Origin: Baffinella frigidus
Taxonomy: Eukaryota > Cryptophyceae > Cryptomonadales > Baffinellaceae
Direction: 5' to 3'
Assembly: GCA_026770585.1 (NCBI GenBank)
Contig: MU646810.1
Location: 247,105-281,086 of the forward strand
Length of the DNA stretch: 33,982 nucleotides
The notes below the pieces were generated by a model. The model saw only the letters and a program-made list of their open reading frames with translations, was not told the DNA's origin and did no database searches. Position numbers and translations under genes: made by a program. Positions 15,752 through 28,514 of this stretch are shown piece after piece. Positions within the stretch are counted from its first letter, which is position 1. Every line of letters starts with the position of its first letter.

Positions 15752-16282
15752 CTAAGTGGACCGCAGTAAGTGTATCACTCTCAGCCTCCGCCCGCGACTC
15801 TGGACGTGACCGGCTTCGTGACCGTCCTCAAAAGTCAATGTTCGATACGTTAAGTCAACTCCGGTGTCAAGTTGAGGAGCAAGTCAACTGACCGCCATCG
15901 TGACCGTCTTCGGGACTGTCCTCGTGACTGCCCTCGTGACTATCTTTGTCACTCTTTTATCTTCGTATACGTTGTATACTTGGTGGTATATGACTCTGGG
16001 TAGGTGACTCTCTAGAGCCATCTTCTGCTCTCTCGTGTCGCCTCCCAGAGAGGCGCCCCGAGAATGTGTGGTCCCTCGACGCTCAAGCCTCGAGTCCCCA
16101 ACATATGTAAATGCGGCGCCTCCGCCCGTGACTGTCTTATTTATGCAGCTCACCCGTAGATTACTCCTAACTCCTCAAGAGTGAGGTGGGATGTGGCCTT
16201 CGATGTGAGTGTAAATAAAAGCACCAAAGCACCAAAGCCCCGTCCCACACGGGTTGGGGACTGGTTCTGGACATCGCGGCGG
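15752..16282. other. No gene visible
   Basis: GTGACCGTCNTCG units repeat loosely at about 15806-15950. A minus-strand open frame exists but shows no recognisable domain. Confidence 0.5.
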
Positions 16283-16402
16283 TCAGGGGTACCTCGCTCA
16301 TAAGAAACCGCACCCCCCTAGGACCCTACATGTGGCTATGCCTAGAGTCCTCTGGTAGTCCTAGGGGGGGGGGCGGTTTCTTATGAGCGAGGTACCCCTG
16401 TA
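16283..16402. mobile_element. TACAGGGG-ended MITE, copy 3
   Basis: The ends are TCAGGGGTACCTCGCTCATA and TATGAGCGAGGTACCCCTGTA-type. The first base pair differs from the family consensus. Interior as in the other copies. Confidence 0.85.
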
Positions 16403-16465
16403 CGGGTGTGTTCAATAAATACTCTCTCCATACATGGTGGCCATGTTGGTTTCGATCCTGATGGA

Positions 16466-16589
16466 TACAGGGGTACCTCGCTCATAAGAAAGCGCCCCTC
16501 CCCTGTAGGAACACCATAGGGTCCCAGGCAGAGCCCTGCTGTAGGGTCCTAGGGAGGAAGCGGTTTCTTGTGAGCGAGGTATCCCTGTA
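16466..16589. mobile_element. TACAGGGG-ended MITE, copy 4
   Basis: The ends are TACAGGGGTACCTCGCTCAT and GTGAGCGAGGTATCCCTGTA. The right arm has two or three substitutions. Confidence 0.85.
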
Positions 16590-16616
16590 CACACCGTTTT
16601 CTTTGACGTGGCTCAT

Positions 16617-17032
16617 CCCGTAAGTGGCCAGTAGGCTCATACGCCCTACCGTAGGGCCCTAGAACCTGCCTAGGACCTCTTCGAGGTCAAATTTGACCTC
16701 CTGACCGCTTAAGGGATGGGGGGGGGGCAGTTTCTTATGAGCGAGGTACCCCTGTAGGTGGACCGATTGCGCAACACAGGGGCCGCAGGGCCACTGGCAG
16801 GGCGCTGTTGAACAAGGGCGACGGAGTTTTTTGACCTTTTTTTGGCGAGGGTCCCGAGGGGGTGGTCCAGGAGTGTGCCTCTGCACCGGGGGGGGGGGGC
16901 TGAATGTGATCCGAAAAGACGCATGGCTTTTATGCAGAACAAGTTCCGGTGTCCGCCTATGGCACTTAAAAGAACCTAAAGGGCCTAAAGGATATGCGCG
17001 AGCCAGTTTCTTATGAGCGAGGTACCCCTGTA
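16617..17032. mobile_element. Cluster of solo right arms of the TACAGGGG family
   Basis: Right arms without a matching left arm end at about 16756 and 17032. The first follows a GTGGCCAGTAGGCTCATACG block that also appears in the palindrome at 29.77-30.19 kb. The segment 16766-16890 (GGGGCCGCAGGGCCACTGG) recurs inverted at about 23610-23730. Confidence 0.7.
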
Positions 17033-17147
17033 CAGCGGTACCTCGCAAGAAACCACCGCCCCCTAGGATCATACAGTAGGCCTATGCGTAGGGCACTATG
17101 GGGGTCCTACGGGGGGGGCGGTTTCTTATGAGCGAGGTACCCCTGTA
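17031..17147. mobile_element. TACAGGGG-ended MITE, copy 5
   Basis: The ends are TACAGCGGTACCTCGCAAGA (diverged) and ATGAGCGAGGTACCCCTGTA. It abuts the previous solo arm and shares its TA. Confidence 0.8.
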
Positions 17148-17439
17148 AATGTAGCAGGCTCGCCTTTATCTATTAAAAAATTACACATTCTCTCCACGTA
17201 CCACACGGCGGACCTCGAGGGTTTTGTTCCTCCAGATTTCTGGGGGGTAACGTGACCACAGTTGCACCAGAAAAGCCTTAAAGTTAATTGCCGCGGGGCA
17301 AGTTGACTTTTGATGAAAGGTTCGTAGTCCACCATGTGGTTGTGGCGTGCGTTCCTCCTCCGCTTGGAAGCGCATTTGACCATCAAGGTCAAATGACCCA
17401 TTTGACCATCAAGTCTTGGGCCGCGGTTACGGGCTTGGC
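17148..17439. other. No gene visible
   Basis: CATTTGACCATCAAG occurs twice (about 17373 and 17400). The block AAGTTGACTTTTGATGAAAG at 17299 is a remote relative, inverted, of 19440-19462. Nothing else is supported. Confidence 0.45.
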
Positions 17440-17771
17440 GGCCTGCTCAGGAACCGCATGTTAAAACCATTGTGTACCAGCATGTTTTAATTTTGTACCA
17501 CGATCCCGAATTACAATCGACTTGTTGGCGAGTTTGGGCGGCATCGCGCCGGGCCAGCGCATCGGCTCCTGGGCAGCCATCGGCCGTAGGCCCAGAAAAG
17601 GAGTTTGTTCCTAGAATCCAGGATCCCCTCAAGGCGGTGTGTGTCCTTGTTTTCGAGAAATCGGCTGCTCAGGAGCCGCGGGGAAAGCCGCAGGTCCTTT
17701 AGGTTATTTTAACTCCCACCATAGGCGGAGAGCTTATCTGCAGAAAAGAGAGCTTATCTGCAGAAAAGCCA

Positions 17772-17897
17772 CCACGCCAGATTGATCGAGGGAAACCGAC
17801 GCCTTATCCACGTACGATCAGACGTGGTTGACTTAAAGATTCAAGGGGTTTGCCTTGAAAGATTTCAAAAGTGGATGTTTTGATTGTCCTGGCGTGG
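17772..17897. mobile_element. MITE-like element, CCACGCCAG-ended family
   Basis: The 126-bp element has ends CCACGCCAG and CTGGCGTGG. Its interior differs from 1663-1788 but resembles 19806-19929 (GAGGGAAACCGNCGCCT, CAAAAGTNGATGTTTGATT). Confidence 0.75.
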
Positions 17898-18033
17898 CAT
17901 GCTTCCTTTCGGATCAACGTTTCGTGCGATTGAACTCTGTACCACGATCCCGAATGACGATCCACGTGTTAGCGAGTTTGGGAGGGTGCGCATGGCCCAT
18001 GGATCAGAAGTGTGTGCCACTCGGCCGTACAGG

Positions 18034-18100
18034 GGTGACTCGAGAGAGAGAGAGAGGGAGGGAGGGAGGGAGGGAGAGGGAGAGAGAGAGAGAGAGAGAC
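18034..18100. repeat. GA/GGGA microsatellite
   Basis: Mostly GA dinucleotides with GGGA units. Confidence 0.95.
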
Positions 18101-18340
18101 CCACCGTCGGTAGGTGGGCCTGGGTCCTGGGAACCAAGGTTGTTTTATCAGCGTTTAGCTGATAATCTGATAACTCGTTCAGCTGCTAACACAACCCTCC
18201 TAGGAACAAGCCTGCCGTGGGCCTACGGCGTGGTGCCCCTCATGTGCAAGTAACCCGTGTGTTTCAAAGCTTTGATGAAGATGGCGTCTTGGACAGAGGT
18301 AGGTTCTGGGACTACAACTCGGGCAGCTGCTAACGCACCC

Positions 18341-18460
18341 TACAGGGTACCTCACTCATAAGAAAACGCCCCCCCCCTAGGACTATCGTAGGGTCCTAGG
18401 CGTAAGCCTACTGTAGGCTCACAAGGGGAGGCGTTTTCTTATGAGTGAGGTGCCCCTGTA
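18341..18460. mobile_element. TACAGGGG-ended MITE, copy 6, in a duplicated segment
   Basis: The ends are TACAGGGTACCTCACTCATA and TATGAGTGAGGTGCCCCTGTA-type. The paralogous segment at about 18185-18215 lacks the element, so it serves as an unoccupied site. Confidence 0.85.
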
Positions 18461-18790
18461 CTAGGAACACGCCTCCTAGGAACACGGCGTGTTGCCCCTC
18501 ATGTTCATGTGCGAGGCCACTCAATTCAAACCGTGTTTTTGCTATCTTGGGGTGGGGTTTCTCCTTTAGTAAAGGTATGTCGAAGCTAATATAGCAAAAT
18601 AAGAGAGAAACCTCCCTTAAGATAGCATAAAAGGCGGTTTAAATTGAGCGGTCTCGCACATTAATTTGCAAGTAACCCGCGTGTTCCACAGCCACGGACG
18701 GCGTCTTGGCCAGACGTAAATTCTAGGACCACGTCGTACCGACATAGTTTCTGGGCGAACGGGCCCAGCACTTTGCGTGAAGAGACAGCA

Positions 18791-18800
18791 AAAACACACG

Positions 18801-18852
<52 letters not shown>
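18791..18852. repeat. CA microsatellite
   Basis: About 27 CA units, with CACACG variants at the left, then CGCGCTCTCTCTC. Confidence 0.95.
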
Positions 18853-18853
<1 letters not shown>

Positions 18854-18884
18854 GCGCGCTCTCTCTCTCCCTCAAATAACATAT

Positions 18885-19262
18885 GTACAGGGTTTAGGAT
18901 TTGGAGTTAAGTGTCTGGTTTATGGTTTATGGTTTATGGTTTATGGTTTATGGTTTATGGTTTTATGGTTTGTGGTTGATGGTCTGTGGTTTACGGTTTA
19001 TGATTTAGGGTTTTTGGGTTAAGTTTCAGGGTTAAAGGTTTAGGGTTTAGGTTTAGGGTTTAGGTTTAGGTTTAGGGTTTAGGGTTTAGGGTTTAGGGTT
19101 TAGGGTTTAGGGTTTAGGGTTTAGGGTTCAGGGTTTAGGGTTTAGGGTTAAGGGTTTAGGGTTTAGGGTTTAGGGTTTGGGGTTCAGAGTTGAGGATGTA
19201 GGGTTTAGGGTGTAGGGTGCAGGGTGTAGGCTATAGGGTTCAGTGTTTCCGGTTTAGGGTTC
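18885..19262. repeat. TTTAGGG / GGTTTATGGTTTA array
   Basis: TTTATGG units at 18918-18965, then TTTAGGG units. About eight perfect TTTAGGG units lie at about 19075-19130. It is G-rich on the plus strand. Confidence 0.9.
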
Positions 19263-19348
19263 AACACCTGAGCAGCCCGCGCGTGATACGCGTGGCAGGC
19301 GCGACGTGCACGGGTTTGGGCGGCGATTCGGGCGCTGGGAGCCGCCCT

Positions 19349-20033
19349 GTCACGACGAGATCCCCTGCCGCGTGCAGATAACCCTTTGTTTAAATTCCAA
19401 CGCGGCCACTGTGCATTCCCCTGACCACTTGGTGGACTACGAACCTTTCATCAAAAGTCAACTTGCCTGAAGACAATTGACTTGAAGGATTTTTCTTATG
19501 CAAATTGGTCACGTAACATCCGGAATTCCAACCCCAACAAAACTCTTGAAGCCCACTGTGTGGGAGAGAGAGAAAGGTGTGTGACAGGCCGCCCTGCCAC
19601 GACGAGGTCTCCTGCCGCGTGCAGAGAACCCTTGATTGACAGGAGAAGGACCTTGTTAATACCAACACGACCGCCACGTATTTCCCTGAGAGAGAGGAAA
19701 GTGCGTGTATCACGGATCGAAACTAGTATGGCCACAAAGTGACAGCCTGTCACGACGAGGACTCCTGCCGCGTGCAGACCTTTGTCAATTCCAACGCGGC
19801 CGCTACCACGCCAGAATGCGAGGGAAACCGGCGCCTCATCCACGACAGATCTGGCGTCGTTGACATAAGAATTCAAGAGCTTTCCCCTGTGAGATGTCAA
19901 AAGTTGATGTTTGATTCCCTCTGACGTGGCATGTATTTCCCTGAAAGAGAGAGGAAGGAGCGTGACAGGCTGCCCTGGCACGACGAGGTCTCCTGCCGCG
20001 TGCAAACCTTTGTTAACGCCAACACGGCCGCCA
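19349..20033. repeat. Four copies of a coding-like segment (HDEVSCRVQTFVN)
   Basis: CACGACGAG-x-TC-x-CCTGCCGCGTGCAG followed by CCTTTGT-AA--CCAAC-CGGCC lies at 19349-19409, 19589-19675 (interrupted), 19748-19804 and 19970-20033. The best reading on the plus strand is CHDEDSCRVQTFVNSNAAA and WHDEVSCRVQTFVNANTAA. Copy 3 is followed at once by the CCACGCC element. I do not recognise the protein. CGTGTATCACGGATCG and ATGGCCACCATGTATTCCC blocks also repeat here and at 20410. Confidence 0.65.
19806..19929. mobile_element. MITE-like element, CCACGCCAG-ended family, with an empty-site paralogue
   Basis: The ends are CCACGCCAGAAT and TCTGACGTGG. Left flank GCGGCCGCTA and right flank CATGTATTTCCC match the uninterrupted copy 4 (GGCCGCCATGCATTCCC), so this copy was inserted after the duplication. 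Confidence 0.8.
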
Positions 20034-20218
20034 TGCATTCCCCTTGGAGAGAGGAAAGTGCGTGTATCACGGATCGCAACTAGCATGGCCACCATGTATT
20101 CCCTTCCGCGAAGGCCTTGCACGATCGGGATCCAAACGACAAGGCCAGAGTTGACCTAGCGGGATGCGTGGTCAGACGGAGGCAGACAGGCTGTGCTGGC
20201 TGTCGGGCAGGGAGTCTA

Positions 20219-20388
20219 GAGCGCTGTGCAGAGAAGTTGGCCACCGAAACATGGGAAAATGGGAAAATTGGAGCCATTTTGTCCACTTTTGAGAAATTCA
20301 TGGTACTAAATTTCTCAAAAGTTGACAAAATGGCTCCAATTTCTCGATTTCCTATTATTTCCCGTGGCCAACTTCTCTGCACAGCGCT
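20219..20388. mobile_element. Foldback with AGCGCTGTGCAGAGAAGTTG arms
   Basis: The left arm AGCGCTGTGCAGAGAAGTTG pairs with CAACTTCTCTGCACAGCGCT. The inner stem AAATTGGAGCCATTTTGTC pairs with GACAAAATGGCTCCAATTT. It lies within a duplication: the block CCTTGCACGATCGGGATCCA starts at 20118 and again at 20443. Confidence 0.85.
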
Positions 20389-20539
20389 CCACCTCTGTCA
20401 GGAAACCAACATGGCCACCATGTATTCCCTTCCGCGAAGGCCTTGCACGATCGGGATCCAAACGACAAGACCAGGGTTGACCTAGCGGGACGCGTGGTCA
20501 GGCAGAGGCAGACAGGCTGTGCTGGCTGTCGGGCAGGGC

Positions 20540-20748
20540 CACTCGAGGCTGGAAGTGGGACCATTTTAAATGTGGGGTTGTTACATTTAGTACCAGTCAC
20601 GGGCAGGCTTGGTCACGTATCTCGGGGTATAACCCGAGATACGTGACCAAACGACCCTATTTGTGTGAAAATTACTACACAGCGGTCTACCGGTAAAGGA
20701 CTTGCAAAGTTTTTTTTTTTAAATAGTTACACTTCTAGCCTCGAGTGG
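20540..20748. mobile_element. Inverted-repeat element with CCACTCGAGGCTGGAAGTG arms
   Basis: CACTCGAGGCTGGAAGTG at the left pairs with ACACTTCTAGCCTCGAGTGG at the right. A GGTCACGTATCTCGGG stem lies at the centre. It is related to 8800-8975 by arm layout. Confidence 0.7.
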
Positions 20749-20877
20749 CTGCCTGGGTTAATCCGGTCTCCTCAAAATTAGGAGACCTCAACACGAGGAA
20801 AGGGGAAGTTGATTCCCCGGGAATGCGGTACCAATCCGTCAACGTTTGGTCTGAACACAACGTGTCAACCCAACTTA

Positions 20878-21039
20878 ATAGGCTAACGGCCTGAAAATGG
20901 GGTAGTTAGGCCTACGGCATTGCCTAGGACCTCCTACCGTAGGCCGAGACGTTTTGGTCCTAGGATCCCTCGGCCTACGGTAGGAGGTCCTAGGCAATGC
21001 CGCATGCCTAACTACCCCATTTTCAGGCCGTTAGCCTAT
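20878..21039. mobile_element. Foldback element, ATAGGCTAACGGCC family, copy 2
   Basis: The arms are ATAGGCTAACGGCCTGAAAA and TTTTCAGGCCGTTAGCCTAT. The arms and the CCTAGGACCTCCTACCGTAG stem match 7653-7813 almost base for base, with the loop inverted. Confidence 0.9.
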
Positions 21040-21127
21040 GAAACTGAGGCAGAACTGGGGAGTACCGATGTAGAAATCAGCGAGCCGTGTCCGCGCCTTG
21101 ACCGAATGCCTGCGACCCCCAGTGCCA

Positions 21128-21225
21128 AGAGCCAGTGAGCGCTGAGTGCTATGGCGCAGAGTGCTATGGTCAAGCGCTAGTGAGCGCAGAGTGCTATGGT
21201 GTCAACCTCAGAGCTCAACACATGC
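21128..21225. repeat. Direct repeat GAGCGCNGAGTGCTATGG
   Basis: Three units lie at about 21136, 21153 and 21183. Confidence 0.7.
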
Positions 21226-21294
21226 GAGGTCCACTTAGCCACGGAGGGCTCTTGGGGGGTAGGAAGTATGTAAGGTTATTCCGGACTGTTAAAT

Positions 21295-21610
21295 GATTCC
21301 GGACACATTTACTACACGATGTATGTCATGGTAGGTGCATATCATGACAAAAAAGGTGCATACCATGGCATTCAAACTCTCTAGAAACATGAGTTTTCAT
21401 GCCATGGTAGGTGCATATTCATATCATGATATGCACATACCATGACATAAAAAAGGCTATGTCAGCATAAAAATCGATGTCACCATGACATCTTTGAAAA
21501 AGCTTTTATTGTCGAAGCAGTTGCCTAAAATCATCCGAAAAGGCAACGATTCGATCTTTCCGAAAAAGATTTGTACCAAGAATGTCAGCAATATCGTGTA
21601 GTAAAGGTGT
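21295..21610. mobile_element. Long AT-rich foldback, GGACACATTTACTACACGAT ends
   Basis: GACACATTTACTACACGAT near 21302 pairs with ATCGTGTAGTAAAGGTGTC near 21594-21612. The inside contains several ATGGTAGGTGCATATCATGA palindromic units (21330-21450). It has no coding domain. Confidence 0.8.
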
Positions 21611-22060
21611 CCCGAATTAACGAACAGCAACGAAAAACGCAATATTTGAGGTCGGCTATTTCCCAAACCAAAATAGTTGGCTCACTTTTGAAAATGACTC
21701 AGGACATCTGAGACTAAGCTCTTCAAAACGGTCTAGGGGAGTCACCCGCAAAAAGTTGACGGTTAAGGGGTAATTTAGCTCCAAAAAATAGTCCGGTGAC
21801 ACCTTACACTCTTCCTATTCAAAGGTCAATTTTCAAGGGAAAACGATACACAAAAATCAATTTTCAGATGAAAACGGCTCCAAGAACGACCCAATGGCTT
21901 TGAAAACGACCCTGTTATACCTCCCGGAAGGGCCCTGCGTGGGTGGGCATACACAGCCAGGACGGAAGTGTCGACTCCTCTGCTCTCCCTCCCTACCGCC
22001 GGCGGTTCGTCGAGAGGTCTAGTGGGAGTTTGCCTGTCTCGCAGGCAAGCGGGGGGTTGC
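21611..22060. other. No gene visible
   Basis: AAAACGGCTCC and TGAAAA motifs repeat loosely. The end of the stretch (GTCTAGTGGGAGTTTGCC, about 22017) recurs in variant form at about 22510-22530. Confidence 0.5.
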
Positions 22061-22259
22061 CACCAGCAACCCGTCGCAGCTTATCCCGGATCCTTAAAAG
22101 AATCCGGATTTTTTTGGAAAATGTTCCCATGATCCTACGGTAGGAACCCCTAGAGACCTACGAATTGCTGACGGAAGATACCAATACGAGCTCATTGATT
22201 TGTACCAGGGTCCGAAAATTTTCAAACCCCGGGATAAGCCGCGACGGGTGGCTGGTGGT
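22061..22259. mobile_element. Inverted-repeat element with CCACCAGCAACCCGTC ends
   Basis: CCACCAGCAACCCGTCGCAG and CTTATCCCGG at the left pair with CCGGGATAAGCCGCGACGGG and TGGCTGGTGG at the right. The interior has CCTACGGTAGG. Confidence 0.85.
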
Positions 22260-22547
22260 GAGAATTTTGGTTCACATTAAAATCAGCATCTTGTCAACTC
22301 ACCAACTCGAAAAGCGGCCAACAATTACCGGAATCACTCTCCACTCCAGGCCCTTGGGTGGGGTATTCCATGCTCGTTCTTGGAGCCGTTTGCTCGTTCT
22401 TGGAGCCGTTTTTGCGCCAAAAATGACTTTTGAGAAAAAAAATCCGGAAAATGACTTTTGAATACCCCCCCCTCCAGCCCTGCGTGGACCGCCGTCAGCC
22501 CGCCCGAGAGATCTAGAGGGAGTTTGCCGTCCCGAGGGCAAGCTGCC

Positions 22548-22720
22548 ACGCAAGAGTGTAGGGTTGACCTAGGAAAACAAGTCAGTTCACACGGAATTCG
22601 TACCAACTTTCCGAAATTTCGATTTTTCTCTGGGGAGAATGTCCACTTATGAACTTAAAAAATAGTCAGATCTGACTATTTCTCCTCCAGGCCACTCTGC
22701 CTTACACTCTTGCGTGGTGG
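22548..22720. mobile_element. Inverted-repeat element with CCACGCAAGAGTGTA ends
   Basis: CCACGCAAGAGTGTA at 22552 pairs with TACACTCTTGCGTGG at about 22703-22717. It overlaps the 3' tail of the cytochrome b5 open frame, so that tail may be element-derived. Confidence 0.8.
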
Positions 22721-23529
22721 GGGTTGAGCGAGGGTGGGATACCCGACAGCGTTGAACGCGGCAGAGGCGTCGGTCCCGGCGTGCCGCATCAGCATCAGCC
22801 GTCCCCCTGTTCGTTGCGATCCGTTAGGGCGCGGGAAAAAAATGTTGTGAGGCCCTTCCTGAGAAAAGAATTTATTGAAAGGATTTTAAGAGGAATATAA
22901 GGAAGATCGCGGCAAGGGACCTTGGTTCGCGGACAGGTTTTTTTGTTCGCAGCAAGCTCCCAGGGATGAATGTCCGGCCTCGTGGTGGGGCTCATGTAGG
23001 GCTGTTCTTTGGTTTCCCAACATGAAAAGGGTGCCAGAGCACAGAGTGTGCCACCAGCCCTCAGGGAAGGACCAAAGGGTCGATTTTCAGACCTCAAAAT
23101 CACCTTGCAGCGGGGTCGGATCCGAACCCGCTGAAAGGTGATTTTGAGGACTGAAAATCGACGATTTGGTCTTTCCGTGAGGTTTGGTGGTGAGGGATGC
23201 TTGCCTGGATGCTCATCGAGGAAAGACGTGATGTCGTAGACGGCGCCGCCTACTGCCACCAGGCATCTGTCCTCGCTGGATCCCTCTGCTAGCTGCACGT
23301 CTTCGATCTGCGGCTTCCCTGCAAGAGGGGGGATGCGTGAGGTGGGAGAGGACGGTGTTGCGGGGATGACTCGGTGAGACGAGTTGGGAGGGGATCGCAC
23401 CGAGAGCCTCCCGTATTTCCTCCAGCCTCCCTCCCTCATCCCCTTCCATGCCTGGAGGACGAAGGGTTGGTCAGGAACGAACCACGCAGCCTGAAGCGTT
23501 GCTCCTCTGCTTTGACCAGTTCACGGACC
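22676..23529 (-). CDS. Cytochrome b5 heme-binding domain protein, four exons, 5' end missing
   Basis: Minus-strand exons are 23529-23486, 23451-23401, 23318-23205 and 22806-22676 (3' limit uncertain); all phases agree. The product reads VRELVKAEEQRFRLR, then MEGDEGGRLEEIREALGK, then DRCLVAVGGAVYDITSFLDE, HPGG, and LMLMRHAGTDASAAFNAVG. HPGG and HAGTDA hold the two axial heme histidines of the cytochrome b5 fold. The N-terminal part is charged and probably helical. The HPGG Gly is split across an intron whose donor is GC (CCAG|GCAAGC). After the domain the frame runs into a foldback (22548-22720) and stops at 22676, or may splice at GG|GTATCC near 22738. A good polypyrimidine tract and TTCACAG acceptor before 23529 show that an earlier exon exists, which I could not place in 23530-24055. 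It is divergent from PSMB1. The full architecture, and so the electron acceptor, is unknown. Confidence 0.8.
23060..23180. mobile_element. Foldback inside the cytochrome b5 intron
   Basis: AAGGACCAAAGGGTCGATTT pairs with AAATCGACGATTTGGTCTTT. The inner CAAAATCACCTTGCAGCGGG pairs with CCCGCTGAAAGGTGATTTTG. The centre GTCGGATCCGA matches the 2292-2419 and 31802-31930 elements. Confidence 0.8.
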
Positions 23530-24055
23530 CTGTGAATAGAAGAAATTGAGAAGAGAGTCTGGCGAGGGGAGCACCCTTCGCGCGGTGCCGATACGCGGGG
23601 CGGCGAGTCAACGGCGGCACAATGCTGGATCACCCCCTCGGGACCCTTGCCGAATAAAGGCCAGAGCTCCCTGCTCTTTGTTCGCGGAGAGCGCCCTACC
23701 AGTGGCCCTGCGGCCCCTGTGTTGCGCGAGCGGTCTGGTCTCCCCCCCCCCCACACTCCCGCTTCTCGCCAACCGAGGGACACCACGGGTCTCGTAGTTC
23801 GCGGCGTACTCAGAGAGTACCTCTGGCCGCAGCAGCAGAGGGCCTCCCCTATCTTATGTCCCTATCTTATGTCCGGAACAAGGTGGTTCCGGAGATCCGG
23901 AACCAGTCTCGGGTTTTGCCTGTCCTTTTTAGTAATATTGACTTTGGAAAAAGTCAATATCTGTCAAAAGTTGTGGGATGTCATGCCGAAAGTTATCAAA
24001 ATGGTAACGTGACCCCGAGGACACCTGGATTCGTTTCGAGATCGTCGTGGGCGGG
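23530..24055. promoter_or_regulatory. Region between divergent cytochrome b5 and PSMB1 genes
   Basis: It must hold the 5' exon or promoter of the cytochrome b5 gene and the PSMB1 promoter. It also carries an inverted copy (about 23610-23730) of the 16766-16890 block, a duplicated CTATCTTATGTCC (23850-23873) and a small AATATTGACTTT foldback (23932-23970). I found no convincing core promoter motif. Confidence 0.4.

Positions 24056-28514
<4,459 letters not shown>

Larger units (their letters stand above)
17440..18730. repeat. Locally duplicated region interrupted by elements
   Basis: GTACCACGATCCCGAATTAC at about 17496-17515 and the following GGCGAGTTTGGG recur at about 17939-17980. A second unit at about 18180-18310 (CAGCTGCTAAC, CTAGGAACA, CGTGTTCCAC-type blocks) recurs at about 18323-18730. 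It is interrupted there by the 18341-18460 element and by a foldback at about 18512-18661 (GAGGCCACTCAATTCAAACCG arms). The tandem GAGAGCTTATCTGCAGAAAA lies at 17728-17770. There may be coding origin but no product can be named. Confidence 0.65.

Noticed and set aside
22795-23439. Single-exon reading of the cytochrome b5 gene
   Set aside because: The frame includes intron and foldback sequence. The second heme His block lies in another frame and joins only after splicing.
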